DNA of 64,000 nucleotides from Petrolisthes cinctipes (taxonomy: Eukaryota; Arthropoda; Malacostraca; Decapoda; Porcellanidae): assembly GCA_033782935.1 (NCBI GenBank), contig JAWQEG010000003.1, forward strand, positions 1,996,501 to 2,060,500, written 5' to 3'. How positions within the stretch are numbered: position 1 is the first letter of the stretch; every line of letters begins with the position of its first letter. The translations under genes were made by a program, and so were the position numbers. Below, in pieces: positions 41,341 through 52,439 of this stretch. The notes under the pieces are model-generated. The model saw only the letters and a list, made by a program, of their open reading frames with translations, had not been told where the DNA came from and did not search any database.

Positions 41341-43785
41341 ACATGCTAAAAATCGATATTTTAGTTGCCCAAAGTCGATATATCAAATTCAGGACCAAAA
41401 CACCCGAAAATTCGATATTGTGGGGTCCTAGAAGCGAACTGTACATGTCTACTCCTAGTTAGAGTATTTTCAAAATACAGGCCCAAAACATACTGAAAAT
41501 CGATCTTTTAGGTGCACAAAAGTCGATATGTGCATGCATCTTCTGTACCGGTTTATATCCCAAATTCAACCTCAAAACACCCGAAAATTCGATATTTTTG
41601 GGTTCCAGAAGTGATCTGTACATGCCTACTTAGTGCTAGAATATTTTCAAAATATAGGCCCAAAACATGCTAAAAATCGATATTTTAGTTGCCCAAAGTC
41701 GATATATCAAATTCAGGACCAAAACACCCGAAAATTCGATATTGTGGGGTCCTAGAAGCGAACTGTACATGTCTACTCCTAGTTAGAGTATTTTCAAAAT
41801 ACAGGCCCAAAACATACTGAAAATCGATCTTTTAGGTGCACAAAAGTCGATATGTGCATGCATCTTCTGTACCGGTTTATATCCCAAATTCAACCTCAAA
41901 ACACCCGAAAATTCGATATTTTTGGGTCCCAGAAGTGATCTGTACATGCCTACTTAGTGCTAGAATATTTTCAAAATATAGGCCCAAAACATGCTAAAAA
42001 TCGATATTTTAGGTGCCCAAAGTCGATATCTCAAATTCAGGCCCAAAACACCCGAAAATTCGATATTTTGCAGTCCTAAAAGCGAACTGTACATGCCTAC
42101 TCTGTGTTAGAGTATTTTCAAAATACAGGCCCAAAACATACTGAAAATCGATATTTTAGGTGCCCAAAGTCAACATGTGTATGCATCTTCTGCACTCGTT
42201 TATATCTCAAATTCAAACTCAAAACACCCGAAAATTCGATAATTTTGGGTCCTAGAAGCGATTTGTACATGTCTAGTCAGTGCCAGAATATTTTCAAAAT
42301 AAAGGTTAAAAACATGCTGAAAATAGATATTTTAAGTGTCCAAAGTCGATATGTGCATGCATCTTCTGTACCCGTTTATATCTCAAATTCAGGCTTAAAA
42401 CACCCGAAAATTCGATATTTTGGGGTCCCAGAAGTGATCTGTACATGCCTACTACTCAGTGCTAGAATATTTTCAAAATATAGGCCCAAAACATGCTAAA
42501 AATCGATATTTTAGGTGCCCAAAGTCGATATCTCAAATACAGGCCCAAAACACCCCAAAAATCGATATTTTGGGGTCCCAGAAGCGATCTGTTCATGCCT
42601 ACTCCGTGTTAGAGTATTTTCAAAATACAGGCCCAAAACATACTGAAAATCGATCTTTTAGGTGCCCATAAGTCGATATATGCATGCATCTTCTGTACCC
42701 GTTTTATATCTCAAATTCAGGCTCAAAACACCCGAAAATTCGATATTTTGGGGTCCCAGAAGCGATCTGTACTTGCCTACTCCGTGTTAGAGTATTTTCA
42801 AAATATAGGCTTAAAAAAAGCTGAAAATCGATATTTTAGGTGACCAAAGTCAATATGTTTATGCATCTTCTGCACCCGTTTATATCCCAAATTCAACCTC
42901 AAAACACCCTAAAATTCGATATTTTTGGGTCCCAGAAGCGATCTGTACATGCCTACTCAGTGCTAGAATTTTTTCAAAATATAGGCTCAAAACATGCTAA
43001 AAATCGATATTTTAAGTGTCCAAAGTCGTTATGTGCATGCATCATCTGTACCCGTTTATATCTCAAATACTGGCTCAAAACACCCGAAAATTCAATATTT
43101 TTGGGTCCCAAAAGTGATCTGTACATGCCTACATAGTGCTAGAATATTTTCAAATTATAGGCCCAAAACATGCTAAAAATCGATATTTTATGTGCCCAAA
43201 GTCGATATCTGAAATTCAGGCCCGAAACACCCGAAAATTCGATATTGTGGGGTCCCAGAAGCGAACTGTACATGCCTACTTCTAGTTTGAGTATTTTCAA
43301 AATACAGGCCCAAAACATACTGAAAATCGATCTTTTAGGTGCACAAATGTCGATATGTGCATGCATCTTCTGTACCGGTTTATATCCCAAATTCAACCTC
43401 AAAACACCCGAATATTCGATATTTTTGGGTCCCAGAAGTGATCTGTACATGCCTACTTAGTGCTAGAATATTTTCAAAATATAGGCCCAAAACATGCTAA
43501 AAATCGATATTTTAGGTGCCCAAAGTCGATATCTCAAATTCAGGCCCAAAACTCCCGAAAATTCGATATTGTGGGGTCCTAGAAGCGAACTGTACATGCC
43601 TACTCCTAGTTAGAGTATTTTCAAAATACAGGCCCAAAACATACTGAAAATCGATCTTTTAGGTGCACAAAAGTCGATATGTGCATGCATATTCTGTACC
43701 GGTTTATATCCCAAATTCACCCTCAAAACACCCGAAAATTCGATATTTTTGGGTCCCAGAAGTGATCTGTACATGCCTTCTTAGT
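39200..43785. repeat. Tandem higher-order repeat, period 2475 bp
   Basis: Sequence from about 39200 recurs from about 41675 with offset 2475, including GATATCTGAAATTCAGGCCC and CATGCCTACATAGTGC, which distinguish these two copies from the older version near 34200. A further roughly 323-bp local duplication lies at 41340-41985, where the TTTTAGTTGCCC variant appears twice in succession. Confidence 0.83.
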
Positions 43786-46700
43786 GCTAGAATATTTTCA
43801 AAATATAGGCCCAAAACATGCTAAAAATCGATATTTTAGGTGCCCAAAGTCGATATCTCAAATTCAGGCCCAAAACACCCGAAAATTCGATATTTTGCAG
43901 TCCCAAAAGCGAACTGTACATGCCTACTCTGTGTTAGAGAATTTTCAAAATACAGGCCCAAAACATACTGAAAATCGATATTTTAGGTGCCCAAAGTCAA
44001 CATGTGTATGCATCTTCTACACTCGTTTATATCTCAAATTCAAACTCAAAACACCCGAAAATTCGATAATTTTGGGTCCTAGAAGCGATCTGTACATGTC
44101 TAGTCAGTGCCAGAATATTTTCAAAATAAAGGTTAAAAACATGCTGAAAATCGATATTTTAAGTGTCCAAAGTCGATATGTGCATGCATCTTCTGTACCC
44201 GTTTATATCTCAAATTCAGGCTTAAAACACCCGAAAATTCGATATTTTGGGGTCCCAGAAGTGATCTGTACATGCCTACTTAGTGCTAGAATATTTTCAA
44301 AATATAGGCCCAAAACATGCTAAAAATCGATATTTTAGGTGCCCAAAGTCGATATCTCAAATTCAGACCCAAAACACCCGAAAATTCGATATTTTGGGGT
44401 CCCAGAAGCGAACTGTACATGCCTACTCCGTGTTAGAGTATTTTCAAAATACAAACCCAAAACGTACTGAAAATCGATCTTTTAGGTGCCCAAAAGTCGA
44501 TATGTGGATGCATCTTCTGTACCCGTTTACATCTCAAATTCAGGCTCCAAACACCCGAAAATTCAATATTTTTGGGTCCCAGAAGCGATCTGTACATGTC
44601 TAGTCAGTGCCAGAATATTTTCAAAATAAAGGTTAAAAACATGCTGAAAATCGATATTTTAAGTGTCCAAAGTCGATATGTGCATGCATCTTCTGTACCC
44701 GTTTATATCTCAAATTCAACCTCAAAACACCCGAAAATTCGATATTTTGGGGTCCCAGAAGTGATCTGTACATGCCTACTTAGTGCTAGAATATTTTCAA
44801 AATATAGGCCCAAAACATGCTAAAAATCGATATTTTAGGTGCCCAAAGTCGATATCTCAAATTCAGGCCCAAAACACCCGAAAATTCGATATTTTGGGGT
44901 CCCAGAAGCGAACTGTACATGCCTACTCCGTGTTAGAGTATTTTCAAAATACAAACCCAAAACGTACTGAAAATCGATCTTTTAGGTGCCCAAAAGTCGA
45001 TATGTGCATGCATCTTCTGTACCCGTTTACATCTCAAATTCAGGCTCCAAACACCCGAAAATTCAATATTTTTGGGTCCCAGAAGCGATCTGTACATGCC
45101 TACTCTGATGCAGGCCCAAAACATGTTGAAAATCGATATTTTTGGTGCCCAAAGTCAACATGTGTATGCATCTTCTGCACTCGTTTATATCTCAAATTCA
45201 ACCTCAAAACACCCGAAAATTCCATAATTTTGGGTCCCAGAAGCGATCTGTACATGTCTAGTCAGTGCTAGAATGTTTTCAAAATATAGGCTCAAAACAT
45301 GCTAAAAATCGATATTTTAAGTGTCCAAAAGTCGATATGTGCATGCATCTTCTGTACCCGTTTTATATCTCAAATTCATGCTCAAAACACCCGAAAATTC
45401 GATATTTTGGGGTCCCAGAAGCGATCTGTACTTGCCTACTCCGTGTTAGAGTATTTTCAAAATATAGGCTTAAAACAAGCTGAAAATCGATATTTTAGGT
45501 AACCAAAGTCTATATGTGTATGCATCTTCTGCACCCGTTTATATCCCAAATTCAACCTCAAAACACCCGAAAATTTGATATTTTTGGGTCCCAGAAGCGA
45601 TCTGTACATGCCTACTCAGTGCTAGAATATTTTCAAAATATAGGCCCAAAACATGCTAAAAATCGATATTTTAGGTGCCCAAAGTCGATATCTCAAATTC
45701 AGGCCCAAAACACCCGAAAATTCGATATTGTGGGGTCCCAGAAGCGAACTGTACATGCCTACTTCTAGTTTGAGTATTTTCAAAATACAGGCCCAAAACA
45801 TACTGAAAATCGATCTTTTAGGTGCACAAATGTCGATATGTGCATGCATCTTCTGTACCGGTTTATATCCCAAATTCAACCTCAAAACACCCGAATATTC
45901 GATATTTTTGGGTCCCAGAAGTGATCTGTACATGCCTACTTAGTGCTAGAATATTTTCAAAATATAGGCCCAAAACATGCTAAAAATCGATATTTTAGGT
46001 GCCCAAAGTCGATATCTCAAATTCAGGCCCAAAACTCCCGAAAATTCGATATTGTGGGGTCCTAGAAGCGAACTGTACATGCCTACTCCTAGTTAGAGTA
46101 TTTTCAAAATACAGGCCCAAAACATACTGAAAATCGATCTTTTAGGTGCACAAAAGTCGATATGTGCATGCATATTCTGTACCGGTTTATATCCCAAATT
46201 CACCCTCAAAACACCCGAAAATTCGATATTTTTGGGTCCCAGAAGTGATCTGTACATGCCTTCTTAGTGCTAGAATATTTTCAAAATATAGGCCCAAAAC
46301 ATGCTAAAAATCGATATTTTAGGTGCCCAAAGTCGATATCTCAAATTCAGGCCCAAAACACCCGAAAATTCGATATTTTGCAGTCCCAAAAGCGAACTGT
46401 ACATGCCTACTCTGTGTTAGAGTATTTTCAAAATACAGGCCCAAAACATACTGAAAATCGATATTTTAGGTGCCCAAAGTCAACATGTGTATGCATCTTC
46501 TACACTCGTTTATATCTCAAATTCAAACTCAAAACACCCGAAAATTCGATAATTTTGGGTCCTAGAAGCGATCTGTACATGTCTAGTCAGTGCCAGAATA
46601 TTTTCAAAATAAAGGTTAAAAACATGCTGAAAATCGATATTTTAAGTGTCCAAAGTCGATATGTGCATGCATCTTCTGTACCCGTTTATATCTCAAATTC

Positions 46701-49600
46701 AGGCTTAAAACACCCGAAAATTCGATATTTTGGGGTCCCAGAAGTGATCTGTACATGCCTACTTAGTGCTAGAATATTTTCAAAATATAGGCCCAAAACA
46801 TGCTAAAAATCGATATTTTAGGTGCCCAAAGTCGATATCTCAAATTCAGGCCCAAAACACCCGAAAATTCGATATTTTGGGGTCCCAGAAGCGAACTGTA
46901 CATGCCTACTCCGTGTTAGAGTATTTTCAAAATACAAACCCAAAACGTACTGAAAATCGATCTTTTAGGTGCCCAAAAGTCGATATGTGGATGCATCTTC
47001 TGTACCCGTTTACATCTCAAATTCAGGCTCCAAACACCCGAAAATTCAATATTTTTGGGTCCCAGAAGCGATCTGTACATGTCTAGTCAGTGCCAGAATA
47101 TTTTCAAAATAAAGGTTAAAAACATGCTGAAAATCGATATTTTAAGTGTCCAAAGTCGATATGTGCATGCATCTTCTGTACCCGTTTATATCTCAAATTC
47201 AGGCTTAAAACACCCGAAAATTCGATATTTTGGGGTCCCAGAAGTGATCTGTACATGCCTACTTAGTGCTAGAATATTTTCAAAATATAGGCCCAAAACA
47301 TGCTAAAAATCGATATTTTAGGTGCCCAAAGTCGATATCTCAAATTCAGGCCCAAAACACCCGAAAATTCGATATTTTGGGGTCCCAGAAGCGAACTGTA
47401 CATGCCTACTCCGTGTTAGAGTATTTTCAAAATACAAACCCAAAACGTACTGAAAATCGATCTTTTAGGTGCCCAAAAGTCGATATGTGGATGCATTTTC
47501 TGTACCCGTTTACATCTCAAATTCAGGCTCCAAACACCCGAAAATTCAATATTTTTGGGTCCCAGAAGCGAACTGTACATGCCTACTCTGATGCAGGCCC
47601 AAAACATGCTGAAAATCGATATTTTTGGTGCCCAAAGTCAACATGTGTATGCATCTTCTGCACTCGTTTATATCTCAAATTCAACCTCAAAACACCCGAA
47701 AATTCCATAATTTTGGGTCCCAGAAGCGATCTGTACATGTCTAGTCAGTGCTAGAATGTTTTCAAAATATAGGCTCAAAACATGCTAAAAATCGATATTT
47801 TAAGTGTCCAAAAGTCGATATGTGCATGCATCTTCTGTACCCGTTTTATATCTCAAATTCATGCTCAAAACACCCGAAAATTCGATATTTTGGGGTCCCA
47901 GAAGCGATCTGTACTTGCCTACTCCGTGTTAGAGTATTTTCAAAATATAGGCTTAAAACAAGCTGAAAATCGATATTTTAGGTGACCAAAGTCTATATGT
48001 GTATGCATCTTCTGCACCCGTTTATATCCCAAATTCAACCTCAAAACACCCGAAAATTCGATATTTTTGGGTCCCAGAAGCGATCTGTACATGCCTACTC
48101 AGTGCTAGAATATTTTCAAAATATAGGCCCAAAACATGCTAAAAATCGATATTTTAGGTGCCCAAAGTCGATATCTCAAATTCAGGCCCAAAACACCCGA
48201 AAATTCGATATTTTGGGGTCCCAGAAGCGAACTGTACATGCCTACTCCTAGTTTGAGTATTTTCAAACTACAGGCCAAAAACATACTGAAAATCGATCTT
48301 TTAGGTGCACAAAAGTCGATATGTGCATGCATCTTCTGTACCGGTTTATATCCAAAATTCAACCTCAAAACACCCGAAAATTCGATATTTTTGGGTCCCA
48401 GAAGTGATCTGTACATGCCTACTTAGTGCTAGAATATTTTCAAAATATAGGCCCAAAACATGCTAAAAATCGATATTTTAGGTGCCCAAAGTCGATATCT
48501 CAAATTCAGGCCCAAAACACCCGAAAATTCGATATTGTGGGGTCCTAGAAGCGAACTGTACATGCCTACTCCTAGTTAGAGTATTTTCAAGATACAGGCC
48601 CAAAACATACTGAAAATCGATCTTTTAGGTGCACAAAAGTCGATATGTGCATGCATCTTCTGTACCGGTTTATATCCCAAATTCAACCTCAAAACACCCG
48701 AAAAATCGATATTTTTGGGTCCCAGAAGTGATCTGTACATGTCTACTTAGTGCTTGAATATTTTCAAAATATAGGCCCAAAACATGCTAAAAATCGATAT
48801 TTTAGGTGCCCAAAGTCGATATCTCAAATTCAGGCCCAAAACACCCGAAAATTCGATATTTTGCAGTCCCAAAAGCGAACTGTACATGCCTACTCTGTGT
48901 TAGAGTATTTGCAAAATACAGGCCCAAAACATAATGAAAATCGATATTTTAGGTGCCCAAAGTCAACATGTGTATGCATCTTCTGCACTCGTTAATATCT
49001 CAAATTCAAACTCAAAACACCCAAAAATTTGATAATTTTGGGTCCTAGAAGCGATCTGTACATGTCTAGTCAGTGCCAGAATGTTTTCAAAATAAAGGTT
49101 AAAAACATGCTGAAAATCGATATTTTAAGTGTCCAAAGTCGATATGTTCATGCATCTTCTGTACCCGTTTATATCTCAAATTCAGGCTTAAAACACCCGA
49201 AAATTCGATATTTTGGGGTCCCAGAAGTGATCTGTACATGCCTACTTAGTGCTAGAATATTTTCAAAATATAGGCCCAAAACATGCTAAAAATCGATATT
49301 TTAGGTGCCCAAAGTCGATATCTCAAATTCAGGCCCAAAACACCCGAAAATTCGATATTTTGGGGTCCCAGAAGCGAACTGTACATGCCTACTCCGTGTT
49401 AGAGTATTTTCAAAATACAAACAAAAAACATACTGAAAATCGATCTTTTAGGTGCCCAAAAGTCGATATGTGGATGCATCTTCTGTACCCGTTTACATCT
49501 CAAATTCAGGCTCCAAACACCCGAAAATTAAATATTTTTGGGTCCCAGAAGCGATCTGTACATGTCTACTCTGATGCAGGCCCAAAACATGCTGAAAATC
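43784..49600. repeat. Tandem higher-order repeat, period 2483 bp (two full copies and a partial third)
   Basis: Copies lie at 43784-46266 and 46267-48749, and a partial third from 48750 to about 49600. Shared markers are CAAACCCAAAACGTACTG, GGTTAAAAACATGCTG, TTCCATAATTTTGGG (first two copies) and TTCATGCTCAAAACACCC. The third copy carries more private changes, for example CATAATGAAAATCG. This is the clearest three-copy higher-order array in the window and the one closest to the retrotransposon. Confidence 0.85.
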
Positions 49601-51432
49601 GATATTTTAGGTGACCAAAGTCAATATGTGTATGCATCTTCTGCACCCGTTTATATCCCAAATTCAACCTCAAAACACCCGAAAATTCGATATTTTGGGG
49701 TCCCAGAAGCGAACTGTACATGCCTACTCCGTGTTAGAGTATTTTCAAAATACAAACCCAAAACATACTGAAAATCGATCTTTTAGGTGCCCATAAGTCG
49801 ATATGTGGATGCATCTTCTGTACCCGTTTATATCTCAAATTCTGGCTCAAAACACCCGAAAATTCGATATTTTGGGGTCCCAGAAGCGATCTGTACTTGC
49901 CTACTCCGTGTTAGAGTATTTTCAAAATAAAGGCTCAAAACAAGCTGAAAATCGATATTTTAGGTGACCAAAGTCAATATGTGTATGCATCTTCTGCACC
50001 CGTTTATATCCCAAATTCAATCTCAAAACACCCGAAAATTCGATATTTTGGGGTCCCATAAGTGATCTGTACATGCCTACTTAGTGCTAGAATATTTTCA
50101 AAATATATGCCCAAAACATGCTAAAAATCGATATTTTAGGTGCCCAAAGTCGATATCTCAAATTCAGGCCCAAACACCCGAAAATTCGATATTGTGGGGT
50201 CCCAGAAGCGAACTGTACATGCCTACTCTTAGTTAGAGTATTTTCAAAATACAGGCCCAAAACATACTGAAAATCGATCTTTTAGGTGCACAAAAGTCGA
50301 TATGTGCATGCATCTTCTGTACCCGTTTATATCCCAAATTCAACCTCAAAACACCCGAAAATTCGATATTTTTGGGTCCCAGAAGCGATCTGTACGTGCC
50401 TACTCAGTGCTAGAATTTTTTCAAAATATAGGCTCAAAACATGCTAAAAGTCGATATTTTAAGTGTCCAAAGTCGATATGTGCATGCATCATCTGTACCC
50501 GTTTATATCTCAAATTCAGGCTCAAAACAACCGAAAATTCGATATGTTGGGGTCCCAGAAGTGATCTGTACATGCCTACTTAGTGCTAGAATATTTTCAA
50601 AATATAGGCTCAAAACATGCTACAAATCGATATTTTAGGTGCCCAAAGTCGATATCTCAAATTCATGCCCAAAACACCCGAAAATTCGATATTTTGGGGT
50701 CCCAAAAGCGAACTGTACATGCCTACTCTGTGTTAGAGTATTTTCAAAATACAGGCCCAAAACATACTGAAAATCGATATTTTAAGTGCCCAAAGTCAAC
50801 ATGTGTATGCATCTTCTGCACTCGTTTATATCTCAAATTCAAACTCAAAACACCCGAGAATTCGAAAATTTTGGGTCCCAGAAGCGATCTGTACATGTCT
50901 AGTCAGTGCCAGAATGTTTTCAAAATAAAGATTAAAAACATGCTAAAAATCGATATTTTAAGTGTCAAAAGTCGATATGTGCATGCATCTTCTGTACCCG
51001 TTTATATCTCAAATTCAGGCTCAAAACACCCGAAAATTCGATATTTTGGGGTCCCAGAAGTGATCTGTACATGCCTACTTTGTGCTAGAATATTTTCAAA
51101 ATATAGGCCCAAAACATGCTAAAAATCGATATTTTAGGTGCCCAAAGTCGATATCTCAAATTCAGGCCAAAAACACCCAAAAAATCGATATTTTTGGGTC
51201 CCAGAAGCGATCTGTACGTGCCTACTCAGTGCTAGAATTTTTTCAAAATACAGGCCCAAAACATACTGAAAATCGATCTTTTAGGTGCCCAAAAGTCGAT
51301 ATGTGGATGCATCTTCTTTACCCGTTTATATCTCAAATTCAGGCTCCAAACACCCGAAAATTCGATATTTTTGGGTCCCAGAAGCGATCTGTACATGCCT
51401 ACTCAGAAGCAGGCCCAAAACATGCTGAAAAT

Positions 51433-51690
51433 AGTGCATTTGTCGCGGCTTCTAGCCGCTTAAATTGTATTTATTGGTTTGTGAAACCAGTACAGCTGGT
51501 TGCTATAGAATAGGCCCCTTCACAAGCCCAGGCCCCGTGTAGGCATAATCTGGGTTGGAAGGGTCAATTCCGTGACGTTCATCTGAAGTAAATAAAATTC
51601 AAATCTGGCGCTGTACTGATAGTGGAGCCACCTGTTGGTGGTGAGGTGAGGTATTAAGCCCCTCCTCCGCTGAATACCGCTCGTCCACTC
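51433..51690 (-). repeat. 3' terminal inverted repeat with 38-bp terminal extension
   Basis: Positions 51471-51690 are the reverse complement of the other end, 58667-58888. I count three substitutions (at 51584, 51619 and 51635) plus a small difference at the tip (TTGGTTTG versus TTGGTATAG). The outermost 38 bp (51433-51470), containing GTCGCGGC and GCCGCTTAAATTG, have no counterpart in the 5' repeat. DIRS-1 likewise has one terminal repeat slightly longer than the other. The first 65 bp are repeated in inverted form at 51744-51808. Confidence 0.88.
51470..51475 (-). terminator. AATAAA poly(A) signal at the 3' tip of the element
   Basis: On the transcript strand AATAAA lies immediately before the final 38-bp extension of the 3' terminal repeat. 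Cleavage at the usual 10-30 nt spacing would fall inside that extension, close to the true end of the element, as wanted for a genomic RNA. Confidence 0.45.
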
Positions 51691-51743
51691 CAATGAGAAA
51701 GAAGTGAGTGCCTGCCGCATCGGGAGGTGGGTGGGACAGTAGA

Positions 51744-51845
51744 AGCTGTACTGGTTTCACAAACCAATAAATACAATTTAAGCGGCTAGAAGCCGCGACA
51801 AATGCACTATTATTGGTATAGTGAAACCAGTACAGCTGGTTGCTA
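51744..51845. repeat. DIRS internal complementary region (ICR)
   Basis: This 102-bp segment has two parts. Positions 51744-51808 are a perfect 65-bp reverse complement of the element's 3' tip (51433-51497). Positions 51809-51845 are a perfect 37-bp reverse complement of its 5' tip (58852-58888). They meet at GCACT/ATTATTGG, the complement of the joined ends CCAATAAT/AGTGC. In the model established for DIRS-1, such a region templates completion of the ends and formation of a circular intermediate. Its position, downstream of the recombinase gene and just inside the 3' repeat, is the expected one. Confidence 0.88.
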
Positions 51846-52126
51846 AGCATGCGATGCGGTAGGTGGGAGGTGAGGTGGAGGCAATCACGTGCTAGTTAAG
51901 AGTGGTTGAGAGCGGAGGTCAGGAAAGGTAACCGAGCCCGGTGAGGCAGCAGCTAACGCCCCTCCCGACACTGGCTAGGTGAAACGCCGTGGTGGGGGAG
52001 AAGTAGCTTATACCATATAACCGTAGACCATTCTGTTATAGACCAGAATTGTTACACATAAAGTCTTTATAGGTAGACTCGAGGGTTCGGGTCTAGGAGA
52101 GGAGGGGGGAGGTTCCCATGGATACT

Positions 52127-52168
52127 CCCCCCCCCCCTTTTCCTCCCCCCCCCCATTCCCCCCCCCCC
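52127..52168. repeat. Three C-runs (11, 10 and 11 bases)
   Basis: Runs of C at 52127-52137, 52145-52154 and 52158-52168 are separated by TTTTCCT and ATT. The minus strand, which is the transcript strand, therefore has three long G-runs and could form G-quadruplexes. Run lengths are also prone to sequencing error. Confidence 0.8.
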
Positions 52169-52339
52169 TTATTCAAGTCTTCTGAGTTAGGGCTATGGCC
52201 CTCGCTCAGGTAATGTGATCCCGAGGGGATGAAGGAGGACACTAGGATCCAGATATCCTGTGTAATAATATCTCCTGTCACTCATCGTAGTTAATAATTG
52301 TTTGGAAAATGAATACACAAGAATTCCGTAACAATGTAA

Positions 52340-52345
52340 TTTATT
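52340..52345 (-). terminator. AATAAA poly(A) signal downstream of the recombinase gene
   Basis: TTTATT on the plus strand reads AATAAA on the transcript strand, about 95 nt past the recombinase stop codon. It could end the protein-coding mRNA, but a full-length genomic RNA must read through it to include the ICR and 3' repeat. Confidence 0.55.
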
Positions 52346-52439
52346 ATAGACTCTCTTTCACCATATGTACACGTGAAGAATGGGGATGAGTATGAAGCTG
52401 TACAAGATGTGGATGAGGTATGGGATGATGTGACGGGAC

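Larger units (their letters stand above)
1..51432. repeat. AT-rich satellite array, left block
   Basis: Uninterrupted tandem repeats fill this block. Each monomer carries two landmarks: AAAATCGATATTTTAGG in its first half and AAAATTCGATATTTTGGGG in its second half, followed by GATCTGTACATGCCTACT. Distances between successive TGTACAT landmarks near 690-1850 are 147, 176, 176, 176, 147, 177 and 158 bp, giving three main size classes. Divergence between neighbouring monomers is substantial, but multi-kilobase blocks of monomers recur almost unchanged, which is higher-order repeat structure. No host gene, tRNA or rRNA could be recognised. Open frames here are repeat artefacts, because the same peptide motifs recur in several frames and on both strands. 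The array continues beyond the left edge of the window, since position 1 lies inside a monomer. A centromeric or pericentromeric location is possible but not shown. Confidence 0.97.
51846..52439 (-). other. 3' untranslated region of the DIRS element
   Basis: This non-coding stretch separates the recombinase stop (52440) from the ICR. It contains a poly(A) signal, a triple C-run (G-run on the transcript strand) and otherwise no recognisable gene. The 62-codon minus frame at 52093-52281 is low-complexity and rejected. Confidence 0.7.

Noticed and set aside
1..51432. Possible CRISPR array because of regular repetition
   Set aside because: The whole unit repeats with no unique spacers, the unit is 147-176 bp, and no cas genes are present. 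It is a eukaryotic satellite.
710..51513. Many open frames of 60-230 codons throughout the satellite, on both strands
   Set aside because: They recur with the repeat period, overlap in several frames, share shuffled versions of the same peptides and have no recognisable domain. They are by-products of a repeat with few stop codons.
51520..51720. 66-codon frame in the 3' ITR, mirrored by a similar frame at 58640-58837
   Set aside because: The similarity simply follows from the inverted repeat. The inner ends differ and no function is suggested.
51433..51808. A separate 376-bp foldback or MITE element with 65-bp inverted repeats next to a 7080-bp element
   Set aside because: The inner part matches the right end of the retrotransposon for about 220 bp, and the right arm plus 37 bp equals the expected ICR. 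A single DIRS element explains all parts and the clean satellite junctions.
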